A stretch of DNA of 64,000 nt from Chryseobacterium sp. (GTDB lineage Bacteria > Bacteroidota > Bacteroidia > Flavobacteriales > Weeksellaceae), in assembly GCF_008831505.1 (NCBI RefSeq), contig NZ_CP044507.1:2542001-2606000 (forward strand). The letters run 5' to 3'. How positions within the stretch are numbered: position 1 is the stretch's first letter; each line of letters opens with the position of its first letter. Under the pieces are notes generated by a model. The model was not told the DNA's origin and did no database searches. It saw only the letters and a list, made by a program, of their open reading frames with translations. Positions 1 to 7,123 of this stretch are shown one piece after another. A program made the position numbers and the translations under genes.

Positions 1-1248
1 ATGCTGGAAAAACTGGAGGAAACACCACGCTTCCGTCGCATCACAAAAACCTATGAGACCTTTGCCTCCGGATATTATAATGTGGGAAATGCTGTTGATA
101 TAGGCGATCTGTATTCTGTTTACGGCAACAATGAAGTGGAAGGCCACCGGATCCGCCTGGGCGGCCGAACATACTTCTCACAAAATGACGACTGGCGCAT
201 CCAGGGTTATGGTGCCTACGGCTTCAAAGACCGAAAGTTCAAGTACGGTGCCGAGGCCAAATATATGTTCAATAAGGTAAACAGATTCACCCTGGGTGCA
301 GGTACCCGCAGAGATGTGATGCAGCTGGGCGTACAGCTTACTACAGACGATGGAATTATGTCCCGGAGCTTTGCCTCGTCCTCTGTATTCGGAAGGGGTG
401 AAAATGCCTCACTAAGCTCCGTAAACCAAACGAATGTATTTGCCGCTATTGATCCCTTAAAAAACTTAACAGTAAGGCTGGACGGCACGCTGCAAAGTAT
501 AAAATCGGCCAATGAAGCAGGATTCAACCTCTACTACCATGATAATGACGGAATGCTGCGTAAAACAGTTAACGATTCCCATGTTACACTGAGCCTGATC
601 GCCAGACCAGGCGCAAAATTCTCACAAACCGGTGTAGACCGTTATGAGCACAGCACGCTGGCACCCACCATTGTCCTGAAATACACCCGCGGGCTGGAAA
701 ACCTCTTCAATGCTGACTACGGCTATAACAAACTACAGTTCATGTTTTTTAAACCCATGCTCATCGGCAGCTGGGGAAAATCCTTTATTAACCTGGAAGC
801 CGGAAAGAATTTCGACCCTGTTCCGCTGGCGCTGCAGAATGTGATCCCCGGAAACCAGTCCTACAGTTTGGTGGCCAATACCTTTTCGCAGCTTAATTAC
901 TATGAATTTGTAGCTGATACTTATACCACGGGACATCTGGAACACCACTTCAACGGGAAGATCCTTTCCTTTATCCCTTTAATCAAAAAACTGAAACTTC
1001 GCGAAGTCGCATTTATCCGCGGGGCGTACGGTACACTGAGCGAAGCCTCAAAGAATATTAACCTGGAAGGATATAAGTATTCAGCTCCGGACCGGAATAT
1101 CTATTATGAATACGGATTTGGGATTGAAAACATCGGCTGGGGCAACCTCCGGTTCCTGCGAGTAGATTTCAACTGGCGGGGCAATTACCTGACCAGGCCC
1201 GATGTACAAAAATTCGGAATCAAGGCGGGAATCCAGTTCTTTTACTAG
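1..1248 (+). CDS. DUF5686-type outer-membrane beta-barrel protein, C-terminal part (5' truncated)
   Basis: The frame is open from the first base of the window, so the true start lies upstream and these 415 residues are the C-terminal part. It shows alternating aromatic/polar strands (RIRLGGRTYF, RIQGYGAYGF, FKYGAEAKYMF) and ends in a terminal strand with a C-terminal aromatic, IKAGIQFFY, as outer-membrane barrels do. The pattern matches the C-terminal half of Bacteroidota DUF5686 proteins, which carry a carboxypeptidase-regulatory-like domain at the N terminus (not visible here). It should sit in the outer membrane; substrate and role are unknown. No strong terminator was seen after the stop. 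Confidence 0.75.
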   Translation: MLEKLEETPRFRRITKTYETFASGYYNVGNAVDIGDLYSVYGNNEVEGHRIRLGGRTYFSQNDDWRIQGYGAYGFKDRKFKYGAEAKYMFNKVNRFTLGAGTRRDVMQLGVQLTTDDGIMSRSFASSSVFGRGENASLSSVNQTNVFAAIDPLKNLTVRLDGTLQSIKSANEAGFNLYYHDNDGMLRKTVNDSHVTLSLIARPGAKFSQTGVDRYEHSTLAPTIVLKYTRGLENLFNADYGYNKLQFMFFKPMLIGSWGKSFINLEAGKNFDPVPLALQNVIPGNQSYSLVANTFSQLNYYEFVADTYTTGHLEHHFNGKILSFIPLIKKLKLREVAFIRGAYGTLSEASKNINLEGYKYSAPDRNIYYEYGFGIENIGWGNLRFLRVDFNWRGNYLTRPDVQKFGIKAGIQFFY

Positions 1249-1381
1249 CAGATTTTTCTATTTCAATTCATTATCAAACACTTAACTGTTACATTTACAT
1301 AATTTCATTGTAGTTTTATAAGTCTGGCACGATTTTAAGTCCTAATTCAGTCAGAAGCCTATCAGGTCTTCACACACAGAA

Positions 1382-1579
1382 ATGACTGCAACTACATATA
1401 TGAAACAGATAGTAAGGATGATTCTTCTGGGAGCTGTAACTGTGCTCACGGGAGCGGGGATTATGTTCCGCGGAACAGAGGAGAGTGGGTTTATGTACAA
1501 TACAATAATGGTATCAGGAATACTGATAATGGTTTATGCCCTTTACCTGCTGTACGGTTTCAGGCGTCGCAACTCTTAG
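1382..1579 (+). CDS. Small hypothetical membrane protein (65 aa)
   Basis: Unrecognised. It has two likely membrane segments (about residues 11-27 and 41-58) separated by a short polar stretch, and ends in a basic tail (GFRRRNS), which suggests that end is cytoplasmic. A second ATG at codon 7 (position 1400) gives a slightly shorter form starting MKQIVRMILLG. It stands alone between the barrel gene and the convergent rpmA. Being a real gene rests only on its composition and clean hydrophobic pattern. Confidence 0.5.
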   Translation: MTATTYMKQIVRMILLGAVTVLTGAGIMFRGTEESGFMYNTIMVSGILIMVYALYLLYGFRRRNS

Positions 1580-1681
1580 CAGTTCATATTAACAAAGAAT
1601 ATATTCCGGCTCATAAATGGGCTGGATTTTTTATAACCATTCAAATGATCCCGGATATTGAGCAAGATCAATATGAACAGA

Positions 1682-1719
1682 CAAAAAAAATCCCCGACTC
1701 ATTAAGAATCAGGGATTTA
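1682..1719 (-). terminator. Intrinsic terminator of the rplU-rpmA transcript
   Basis: A 13-bp stem (arms 1688-1700 and 1707-1719, 6-nt loop) lies 33 bp beyond the rpmA stop. Its two imperfect pairs are G-U wobbles only in the minus-strand RNA, and the U-rich run (A-run on + at 1683-1690) is on the same side, so it points to the minus strand. Confidence 0.8.
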
Positions 1720-1751
1720 TATTTTATGCCGGTAAAACCGGAACGCTTTAC

Positions 1752-2009
1752 TTATGCGTTAGGCTCAACAGATACAAAAGATCTGTTGTTTTGCTTCTTT
1801 CTGAAGACAACCTTTCCGTCTACAAGTGCATGGAGAGTGTGGTCCTTACCAATACCCACGTTTTCACCCGGGTGGTGCTGAGTACCTCTCTGTCTTACAA
1901 TAATGTTTCCGGCAATCGCTGCCTGTCCTCCGAAAATCTTTACACCCAGTCTCTTGGAATGCGATTCTCTACCGTTTTTGGAACTACCAACTCCTTTTTT
2001 GTGTGCCAT
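1752..2009 (-). CDS. rpmA: 50S ribosomal protein L27
   Basis: Component of the large ribosomal subunit whose N-terminal tail reaches the peptidyl-transferase centre. The 85-aa product starts [21 protein letters not shown] and carries the typical core [17 protein letters not shown] and [14 protein letters not shown]. The N terminus begins directly with the mature MAHKKG form, with no Firmicutes-type cleavable extension. It follows rplU by 26 bp on the same strand, the usual rplU-rpmA pair, and is closed by a terminator. Confidence 0.98.
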   Translation of the reverse strand: MAHKKGVGSSKNGRESHSKRLGVKIFGGQAAIAGNIIVRQRGTQHHPGENVGIGKDHTLHALVDGKVVFRKKQNNRSFVSVEPNA

Positions 2010-2035
2010 TTTATTCTAAGGTTTTTCGGTTTAAA

Positions 2036-2446
2036 TTATTCAGCTGTTGCGCTGTCGTTTGTTGCTTTAGCTTCTTCAGTTGCTGCAGCTTCTTTTTTTG
2101 CTTTAGGCTCAGCTTTCTTCGTCTTTTTCTCAGCTTCGAAACCAGTGATACCGGTTACGATGATTTGAGTAAGCTGTTGTCTGTGACCGTTCTTTTTAGC
2201 ATAACCTTTTCTTCTTTTCTTCTTGAAGATGATTACCTTGTCCGCCTGAACGTGGTCTAAAATTTCGATATCCACTGTGATACCGCTTACAGCCGGGGCG
2301 CCTACTGTTGTTGAACCGTTTACGGTAAGAAGAACCTTATCAAAAGATACCTTGTCTCCTTTTTCACCTTTCAAACGGTTTACAAACAACTTCTGGTCTT
2401 GCTCAACTTTGTATTGAAGCCCTGCTATTTCTACAATTGCAAACAT
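2036..2446 (-). CDS. rplU: 50S ribosomal protein L21 with charged C-terminal extension
   Basis: Binds 23S rRNA in the large subunit. The first ~103 residues are canonical L21 (MFAIVEIAGLQYKVEQDQKL at the start; KRRKGYAKKNGHRQQLTQI near the end of the core). About 33 extra residues follow, almost only Lys, Ala, Glu and Thr (AEKKTKKAEPKAKKEAAAT and on), so the protein is 136 aa against about 103 in E. coli. First gene of a two-gene unit with rpmA, behind a clear Bacteroidetes-type promoter. Confidence 0.97.
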   Translation of the reverse strand: MFAIVEIAGLQYKVEQDQKLFVNRLKGEKGDKVSFDKVLLTVNGSTTVGAPAVSGITVDIEILDHVQADKVIIFKKKRRKGYAKKNGHRQQLTQIIVTGITGFEAEKKTKKAEPKAKKEAAATEEAKATNDSATAE

Positions 2447-2488
2447 TGTTTATAAATTTATTGGTTGTTAACTATATATTTGAGTGTG

Positions 2489-2517
2489 CAAAAGTAATAA
2501 AATTTTCTGAATAACAA
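2489..2517 (-). promoter_or_regulatory. Bacteroidetes-type promoter for rplU-rpmA
   Basis: On the minus strand a TTG (2515-2517) is followed after 18 nt by TACTTTTG (2489-2496), a full match to TAnnTTTG. The motif ends 42 bp before the rplU start codon. Confidence 0.7.
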
Positions 2518-2577
2518 GTCCTTGCACTGCAAATTCAGCCGGTTAAAAAGATAAACTGCAGAATTATTACTCTTTCG

Positions 2578-3786
2578 TTACTTACTGTTCAGATCCTGAG
2601 CAATCAACCAGGCCTCGCTCCAGCAAGCCTGGAAGTTAAATCCGCCCGTCACACCGTCAATATTCAGCACTTCACCGGCCAGATAAAAGTCGGGCAGAAT
2701 CCGGGAGGACATATTCTTGAAATTAATCTCTTTCAGTTCTATACCGCCGGCCGTTACGAATTCATCTTTATAGGTAGATTTGCCTGTGACCTGCATCCTG
2801 TTTACGCAAAGGTTTCCGGTTATGCTTTCCATGTCCTTGGTGCTAAGGTTAGAGATACTCTTATTCAGATCCACTTTCGAAAGCCACAGAATGCGGTGCC
2901 AGAAACGGGTGGTTACATCAAAGATCCTGGAAGCGCCCAGCGTTTTCTTCGGATTCTCCTTACGGTAGGTCTGAAGAATATTCGCAGCATCTTCGGTGTC
3001 CATACCCAGGAAATTCACTACGATTTCGGTTTTATAGCCACATTCCGCCAGCTCGCGGGCTTTCCAGGCAGAAATCTTAAGAACCGCCGGTCCGGAAAGT
3101 CCCCAGTGCGTTATGAGCAGCGGCCCGGATTCATCGGACTTAAGCGATGGGATTGTAATAATGGCATTGGGAAAGCTGGTACCCATCAGATCTTTCAGGA
3201 CTTCATTTTTTATGTTGAATGTAAAAAGCGAAGGCACAGCCGGAACCAGTTTGTGCCCCAACTGCTGAATCAGCTTCAGGGATTTCGGTGCACTGCCCGG
3301 CGCATATACGATATAGTCTGCAGAAAAACTTCCATTGGTAGTGGACACCTCATATCCATGCTCATTTTGCTGAATGCTCTGCACAACAGTTTTCGTTAGA
3401 ATCTCAAAACCTTTTTGGTTAACGGTCTGCAGAAGTGCATCTATGATGGACTGCGATGAATTACTTTCGGGAAATATGCGGTTGTCGGCTTCAACCTTCA
3501 AGGCAACGCCCCGCTGTTCAAACCAATCCATGGTATCACCGGGCTGGAATTTGTGAAAGACGCTGATAAGCTCTTTGTTCCCACGCGGATAAAAACCTAC
3601 AAGATCTTTTGGGTCGAAGCAAGCATGAGTCACATTGCAGCGGCCGCCACCGGAGATCTTAACCTTCTGCAGCACATCTGCATTCTGTTCAAGAATCTTT
3701 ACCTTAAACTTTGTTTCGTCCAGATTGGCGGCACAAAAAAAACCCGCAGCACCGCCTCCAATAATAATGACTGATTTCTTATCCAT
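2578..3786 (-). CDS. YhiN/HI0933-family NAD(P)/FAD-dependent oxidoreductase
   Basis: A flavoprotein of the HI0933/YhiN family (often labelled aminoacetone-oxidase family); its substrate is not known. A Rossmann FAD-binding motif, VIIIGGGAAGFFCA, is at the N terminus, followed by the family signature KISGGGRCNVT, and the C-terminal FAD segment is GGFNFQACWSEA. I start it at the ATG at 3786 (MDKKSVIIIGGG) rather than the in-frame TTG at 3798, because the Rossmann strand then begins at residue 5. It runs divergently from the thioesterase gene. TAATTTTG on the minus strand (3796-3803) may be its -7 element, which would give a very short leader. Confidence 0.9.
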   Translation of the reverse strand: MDKKSVIIIGGGAAGFFCAANLDETKFKVKILEQNADVLQKVKISGGGRCNVTHACFDPKDLVGFYPRGNKELISVFHKFQPGDTMDWFEQRGVALKVEADNRIFPESNSSQSIIDALLQTVNQKGFEILTKTVVQSIQQNEHGYEVSTTNGSFSADYIVYAPGSAPKSLKLIQQLGHKLVPAVPSLFTFNIKNEVLKDLMGTSFPNAIITIPSLKSDESGPLLITHWGLSGPAVLKISAWKARELAECGYKTEIVVNFLGMDTEDAANILQTYRKENPKKTLGASRIFDVTTRFWHRILWLSKVDLNKSISNLSTKDMESITGNLCVNRMQVTGKSTYKDEFVTAGGIELKEINFKNMSSRILPDFYLAGEVLNIDGVTGGFNFQACWSEAWLIAQDLNSK

Positions 3787-3861
3787 AAAGCACGGCAAAA
3801 TTACGATTTTTAGAACCCACCTTTTAATCGTAAATTTACGCCCCTAAATAAACATATAAAA

Positions 3862-4362
3862 ATGTCCGTATATCACCATAAATTTGAAGTGCGCTGGAGC
3901 GATATTGATGCCAACCGTCACCTTGCAAATTCTACTTACGTAGAGTATTGCGCCCAAACCAGAATGTCCTTTATGTCTAAAAACAAAATGGGCCTGAAGG
4001 AGCTGAACCGCTGGGGAATCGGTCCCGTAATCCTGCATGAGAGATATTCCTTCTTCCGGGAAATCCTGATGGACCAGGAGGTTTATGTAACCCTGGAAAT
4101 CGACGGTTTTTCTGAAGATGGAGCCATCTATCAGTTCCTGCATAAATTCTATCTGCCGGACGGCACCCATTGCGCTACCTCGGAAGCTTTTGGTGTATGG
4201 ATTGACATGATGCTGAGAAAATCCACCACGCCGCCGGATGATATCCTGGAGGTACTGACCAAGTATAAATCCGACAATCATAAAATATTCACGCGCGAGG
4301 ACATTAAAGCACTGCCTTTCCGTGCGGAAAACATTGATCCTGCGCTCTTAAATTCCATCTGA
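3862..4362 (+). CDS. Acyl-CoA thioesterase, hotdog fold (YbgC/FadM type)
   Basis: Predicted to hydrolyse acyl-CoA thioesters in the cytoplasm. The N terminus shows the 4-hydroxybenzoyl-CoA-thioesterase pattern VRWSDIDANRHLANSTYVEY, in which the Asp after W-S is the usual catalytic acid and the N-x-H-x-x-N-x-x-Y segment lines the site. It has 166 aa, slightly longer than single-hotdog YbgC proteins. thiL follows after 31 bp on the same strand, so the two may be co-transcribed. The physiological acyl-CoA cannot be told from sequence. Confidence 0.88.
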   Translation: MSVYHHKFEVRWSDIDANRHLANSTYVEYCAQTRMSFMSKNKMGLKELNRWGIGPVILHERYSFFREILMDQEVYVTLEIDGFSEDGAIYQFLHKFYLPDGTHCATSEAFGVWIDMMLRKSTTPPDDILEVLTKYKSDNHKIFTREDIKALPFRAENIDPALLNSI

Positions 4363-4393
4363 TTCCCTAACCGATTCACCAAACCGAGATATT

Positions 4394-5446
4394 ATGCTAG
4401 AAGATAAAAACCCACAGTTAACGCCTATTTCGCAGTATGGGGAATTCGGCCTGATAAAGCATCTGACCGAAAACTTTAGTTTCAAAAACGAATCTACGGA
4501 GATTTCCATTGGTGATGATGCTGCGGTGATCAATCCTCAGGGGCAGAAAGTTGTTGTCACCACCGATGTGCTGGCAGAAGGAGTACATTTCAATCTGGGA
4601 TACGTCCCTCTGAAGCATTTGGGCTATAAAGCGGTGGTAGTAAACATCAGCGACCTGGCTGCCATGAATGCCACGCCTACACAGATACTGGTTTCACTGG
4701 CCGTATCCAACCGTTTTCCGGTAGAGGCGCTGGAAGAGATTTATGAAGGAATCGCGCTGGCTTGTGAACGGTATAAGGTAGATCTGGTGGGCGGCGATAC
4801 TACAAGTTCCACATCTGGTCTGGTAATGAGCATTACCGCGATAGGTCTGGAGCATTCTGAAAACCTGGTAGGCCGTACGGGTGCCAAAGCCGGCGATTTA
4901 CTTGTCGTAACCGGTGATTTGGGCGGTGCCTATATGGGTTTACAGATATTGGAGCGCGAACATTCCGTATATCTGGCCAATCCCAATATGCAGCCTGAGA
5001 TGGAAGGCTACGATTATATCCTGCAAAGGCAGCTGAAGCCGGAAGCCCGCACGGACATTAAGAATACCCTTAAGGAACTGGGCGTAGAGCCAACTTCCAT
5101 GATTGATGTTTCGGACGGACTTTCGTCTGAAATCCTGCATCTTTCTGATCAAAGCAAGGTAGGTTTCAGGCTTTATGAGTCCAAAATACCGATGGATCCT
5201 CTGACAATGACCACGGCAGATGAACTCAACCTTAATCCGGTGATGTGCGCGCTGAACGGAGGTGAGGATTTTGAGCTGCTGTTTACAATTCCGGCCGCTG
5301 ATTATGACAAAATTAAAAATCACCCCGACTTTACCATCATTGGCCACGTAACGACTTTGGAAGAAGGCAATTACCTCGTTGCAGCGGGAAGCAATGAACT
5401 GATCGCACTGAATGCACAGGGCTGGGATGCATTTCTAAACAGATAA
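4394..5446 (+). CDS. thiL: Thiamine-monophosphate kinase
   Basis: Phosphorylates thiamine monophosphate to thiamine diphosphate with ATP, the last step of cofactor synthesis. The AIR-synthase-like fold is visible: Mg/ATP-binding SIGDDAAVI near residue 38, VTTDVLAEGVHF, a central VGGDTTSS and, later, MIDVSDGLSSEI and ALNGGEDFELLF. The length of 350 aa is normal. The last eight codons and stop (5420-5446) recur at 6899-6925 with only synonymous differences, so this gene end marks one border of an accessory block. Confidence 0.96.
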   Translation: MLEDKNPQLTPISQYGEFGLIKHLTENFSFKNESTEISIGDDAAVINPQGQKVVVTTDVLAEGVHFNLGYVPLKHLGYKAVVVNISDLAAMNATPTQILVSLAVSNRFPVEALEEIYEGIALACERYKVDLVGGDTTSSTSGLVMSITAIGLEHSENLVGRTGAKAGDLLVVTGDLGGAYMGLQILEREHSVYLANPNMQPEMEGYDYILQRQLKPEARTDIKNTLKELGVEPTSMIDVSDGLSSEILHLSDQSKVGFRLYESKIPMDPLTMTTADELNLNPVMCALNGGEDFELLFTIPAADYDKIKNHPDFTIIGHVTTLEEGNYLVAAGSNELIALNAQGWDAFLNR

Positions 5447-5448
5447 TT
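5420..5448 (+). repeat. Direct repeat, copy 1: 3' end of thiL
   Basis: This 29-bp stretch encodes the last eight ThiL residues (GWDAFLNR) plus stop. It matches 6899-6927 at 27 of 29 positions. The two differences (CTA/CTG Leu, AGA/AGG Arg) are both silent. Confidence 0.85.
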
Positions 5449-5485
5449 ATTTAAGGTTTTTGACCTTAGCATGGATTATAAATTG

Positions 5486-5527
5486 CCGCTAATACATGCT
5501 GAAAGTCAGGAGGGTTTTCGCAGCGGG
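5486..5527. repeat. Short degenerate relative of the terminal-inverted-repeat element
   Basis: GTCAGGAGGGTTTTCGCAGC (5505-5524) resembles the right end of the 226-bp element (GTCAGGAGACTTTGCGCAGC), and CCGCT at 5486 mirrors AGCGG at 5522. It looks like a remnant of about 42 bp with the interior lost. Confidence 0.55.
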
Positions 5528-5580
5528 GATTGGTGCAGTTGCTTATTATTTGGTATAAACTGATATACCTTTAACTAAAT

Positions 5581-5766
5581 TTAATATTTAATAAAAATTC
5601 CAACAATAATGCCTAGCGGAACCAAAAAAAGACCAGCATAGCTGTTCTTGGCATCTTCCACTTGTGGATTAGTATTATAGGCTTCTCCTATTTTTTTTGA
5701 GTTAAGATTATAAATAAAAATCCATCTTATAAATGCGCCAAATGCGCCAAAAACAAATTCCACCAT
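5581..5766 (-). CDS. Small hypothetical membrane protein (61 aa)
   Basis: Unrecognised. Starting at the ATG at 5766 it begins MVEFVFGAFGAFIRWIFIY, a membrane segment; a polar middle and a second segment (AGLFLVPLGIIVGIFIKY) follow. The frame continues upstream to a TTG at 5808, but those codons lie in the left end of the inverted-repeat element, so the ATG is preferred. It sits on the minus strand 30 bp below element copy A. Composition is AT-richer than the neighbouring thiL. Confidence 0.5.
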   Translation of the reverse strand: MVEFVFGAFGAFIRWIFIYNLNSKKIGEAYNTNPQVEDAKNSYAGLFLVPLGIIVGIFIKY

Positions 5767-5796
5767 ATCATTCGTTTTGATCCTAATTGATTTATC

Positions 5797-6022
5797 CCCG
5801 CTGCGCAAAGTCTCCTGACGTTGAGCCGTTCCAAATATCTTCTTGCTCGATAGAACATGAATGATTTAATCCTTTTAATAAAAAATTAAAAAATTGCTCT
5901 GTATTTAAGGGAACCAACTATTTCAAACAGGTTTTGTAAGAGCCGGCTTTGATCAAAGATAATGATTTATGGAATGTTAAGAAATGAAATTTGCTCAAAG
6001 TCAGGAGACTTTGCGCAGCGGG
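5797..6022. repeat. Terminal-inverted-repeat element, copy A (226 bp, MITE-like)
   Basis: Bounded by perfect 23-bp inverted repeats: the left begins CCCGCTGCGCAAAGTC (5797-5819) and the right ends GACTTTGCGCAGCGGG (6000-6022). Each end can also fold on itself (CAAAGTC/GACTTTG around a TCCT or AGGA loop). The interior has no convincing gene. Copy B at 6655-6882 is nearly identical throughout. No transposase lies in the window, so movement in trans is assumed. Confidence 0.85.
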
Positions 6023-6080
6023 TGTTTTCATAATTATTTTTGTTTGTTAATAAGATTACCCAAGGCCCACAGATGATTTT

Positions 6081-6539
6081 CTACAAGCTTACAGGTACGA
6101 TTTTCAGACTGTCTCTGATATTAGTTGTTGTTTGTTGTATTTCATGGAATAAGCCTTTCAGCTTGGGCGGAATATCTTTGACAGTACCCGTATAGCCTAT
6201 TCTTTTTGTATATCCGTTATTGAAAACAAACTCTATATCCAACAGCCGATCCTTTACAATTAAATTTTTATCGACTGATTCAAATTCAGCTTCATCTTCA
6301 AGGTTATCCAATCTTTCTCGGTTATAAATATTTTTAATATTTTCTACATTCTTATTTGGTATAATAAATTTAAATTTCTCTTTAACAGGCGCATCTTTTA
6401 TTTGTCTATAATATTCTCCTGTTCCATCAGTCAAATTATAACTAATTGCAGATGCCTTTACAGTAATTTTTTCGACTTTATGCTGTTTACAAGACATTAA
6501 TACCATTGTAATCAGCAAAGAAAAATGTATTGTTTTCAT
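6081..6539 (-). CDS. Hypothetical lipoprotein (152 aa)
   Basis: No family recognised. It begins MKTIHFSLLITMVLMSCKQH: a short basic start, a hydrophobic core and a lipobox-like L-M-S-C, so it should be lipidated at Cys17 and anchored in the envelope. The remaining ~135 residues are soluble and rich in Lys, Asn and Ile, with no repeats or catalytic motif I can name. The gene is strikingly AT-rich compared with thiL or the dcw genes. It lies between the two inverted-repeat elements, which suggests acquired cargo. Confidence 0.7.
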   Translation of the reverse strand: MKTIHFSLLITMVLMSCKQHKVEKITVKASAISYNLTDGTGEYYRQIKDAPVKEKFKFIIPNKNVENIKNIYNRERLDNLEDEAEFESVDKNLIVKDRLLDIEFVFNNGYTKRIGYTGTVKDIPPKLKGLFHEIQQTTTNIRDSLKIVPVSL

Positions 6540-6654
6540 CTTTTTAATCCCATATTAACAAATGATCGTAAATGGTACCAGTAATATTCATAACTGTCCT
6601 TGATACCTTAATTGATTATATTGCATCCTATAATAGCTAGCACAATTGTAGTCG

Positions 6655-6882
6655 CCCGCTGCGCAAGTCTCCTGACTTTGCGCCGTTCCAAATATCTTCT
6701 GGCTCGAAAGAACATGAATGATTTAATCCTTTTAATAGAAAATTAAAAAATTGCTCTGTATTTAAGGGAACCACCAACTATTTCAAACAGGTTTTGTAAG
6801 AGCCGGCTTTGATCAAAGATAATGATTTATGGAATGTTAAGAAATGAAATTTGCTCAAAGTCAGGAGACTTTGCGCAGCGGG
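6655..6882. repeat. Terminal-inverted-repeat element, copy B (228 bp)
   Basis: Same orientation and near-identical interior as copy A (5797-6022), with a few substitutions and small indels (for example an added CCA near 6774). The left repeat lacks one A (CGCAAGTC); the right is intact (6860-6882). It is followed at once by a second, partial right end, GAGACTTTGAGCAGCGGGG (6882-6900), as if a further unit had been lost. Confidence 0.85.
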
Positions 6883-6898
6883 AGACTTTGAGCAGCGG

Positions 6899-6927
6899 GG
6901 CTGGGATGCATTTCTGAACAGGTAATT
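6899..6927 (+). repeat. Direct repeat, copy 2: duplicated thiL 3' end
   Basis: Reads as eight codons for GWDAFLNR plus stop, in the same orientation as thiL, directly fused to the right end of the repeat array. No further thiL sequence precedes it. Differences from copy 1 are synonymous, so this is a piece of a real, diverged thiL end. Confidence 0.85.
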
Positions 6928-7013
6928 TAGATCGGCTTTCAGCCTGCGGATGATCTATGACCGATTCCTTTCTCTTCAAAATGGTCTGTTTGTCCGCTTA
7001 AAATCAATTTAAT

Positions 7014-7057
7014 TGCCTACCTTTGAATTACGCAGCACGGTAACTCAAAGAGAGGCA
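7014..7057. repeat. Imperfect inverted repeat, 18-bp arms
   Basis: Arms TGCCTACCTTTGAATTAC (7014-7031) and GTAACTCAAAGAGAGGCA (7040-7057) pair at 15 of 18 positions around an 8-nt loop. No T-run follows immediately on either side, so it is not a standard terminator. It may be the end of another element or a structured RNA tail beyond the SGNH hydrolase gene. Confidence 0.6.
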
Positions 7058-7081
7058 AAAAATTATTTTGATCGCTCCCAC

Positions 7082-7100
7082 AGTCTCAGGAAATGAGACT
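7082..7100. repeat. Short hairpin resembling the element ends
   Basis: AGTCTCA (7082-7088) and TGAGACT (7094-7100) form a perfect 7-bp stem and are followed by TTGCAG, echoing the AGTCTCC/GACTTTGCGCAG ends of the nearby elements. It lies 23 bp beyond the hydrolase stop codon. Confidence 0.4.
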
Positions 7101-7123
7101 TTGCAGAACCACGATTTATGATT

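Larger units (their letters stand above)
6540..7123. other. Gene-free stretch made of repeats and hairpins
   Basis: 584 bp with no credible gene. It holds the lipoprotein gene's upstream region (6540-6654), element copy B (6655-6882) with an extra partial end (6882-6900), the thiL 3'-end copy (6899-6927), an 18-bp inverted repeat (7014-7057) and a small hairpin (7082-7100). Confidence 0.7.

Noticed and set aside
5797-6900. Integron-type attC sites
   Set aside because: The elements separate small genes, but no R-Y-Y-Y-A-A-C/G-T-T-R-R-R-Y core pair or integrase is visible, so only a loose resemblance remains.
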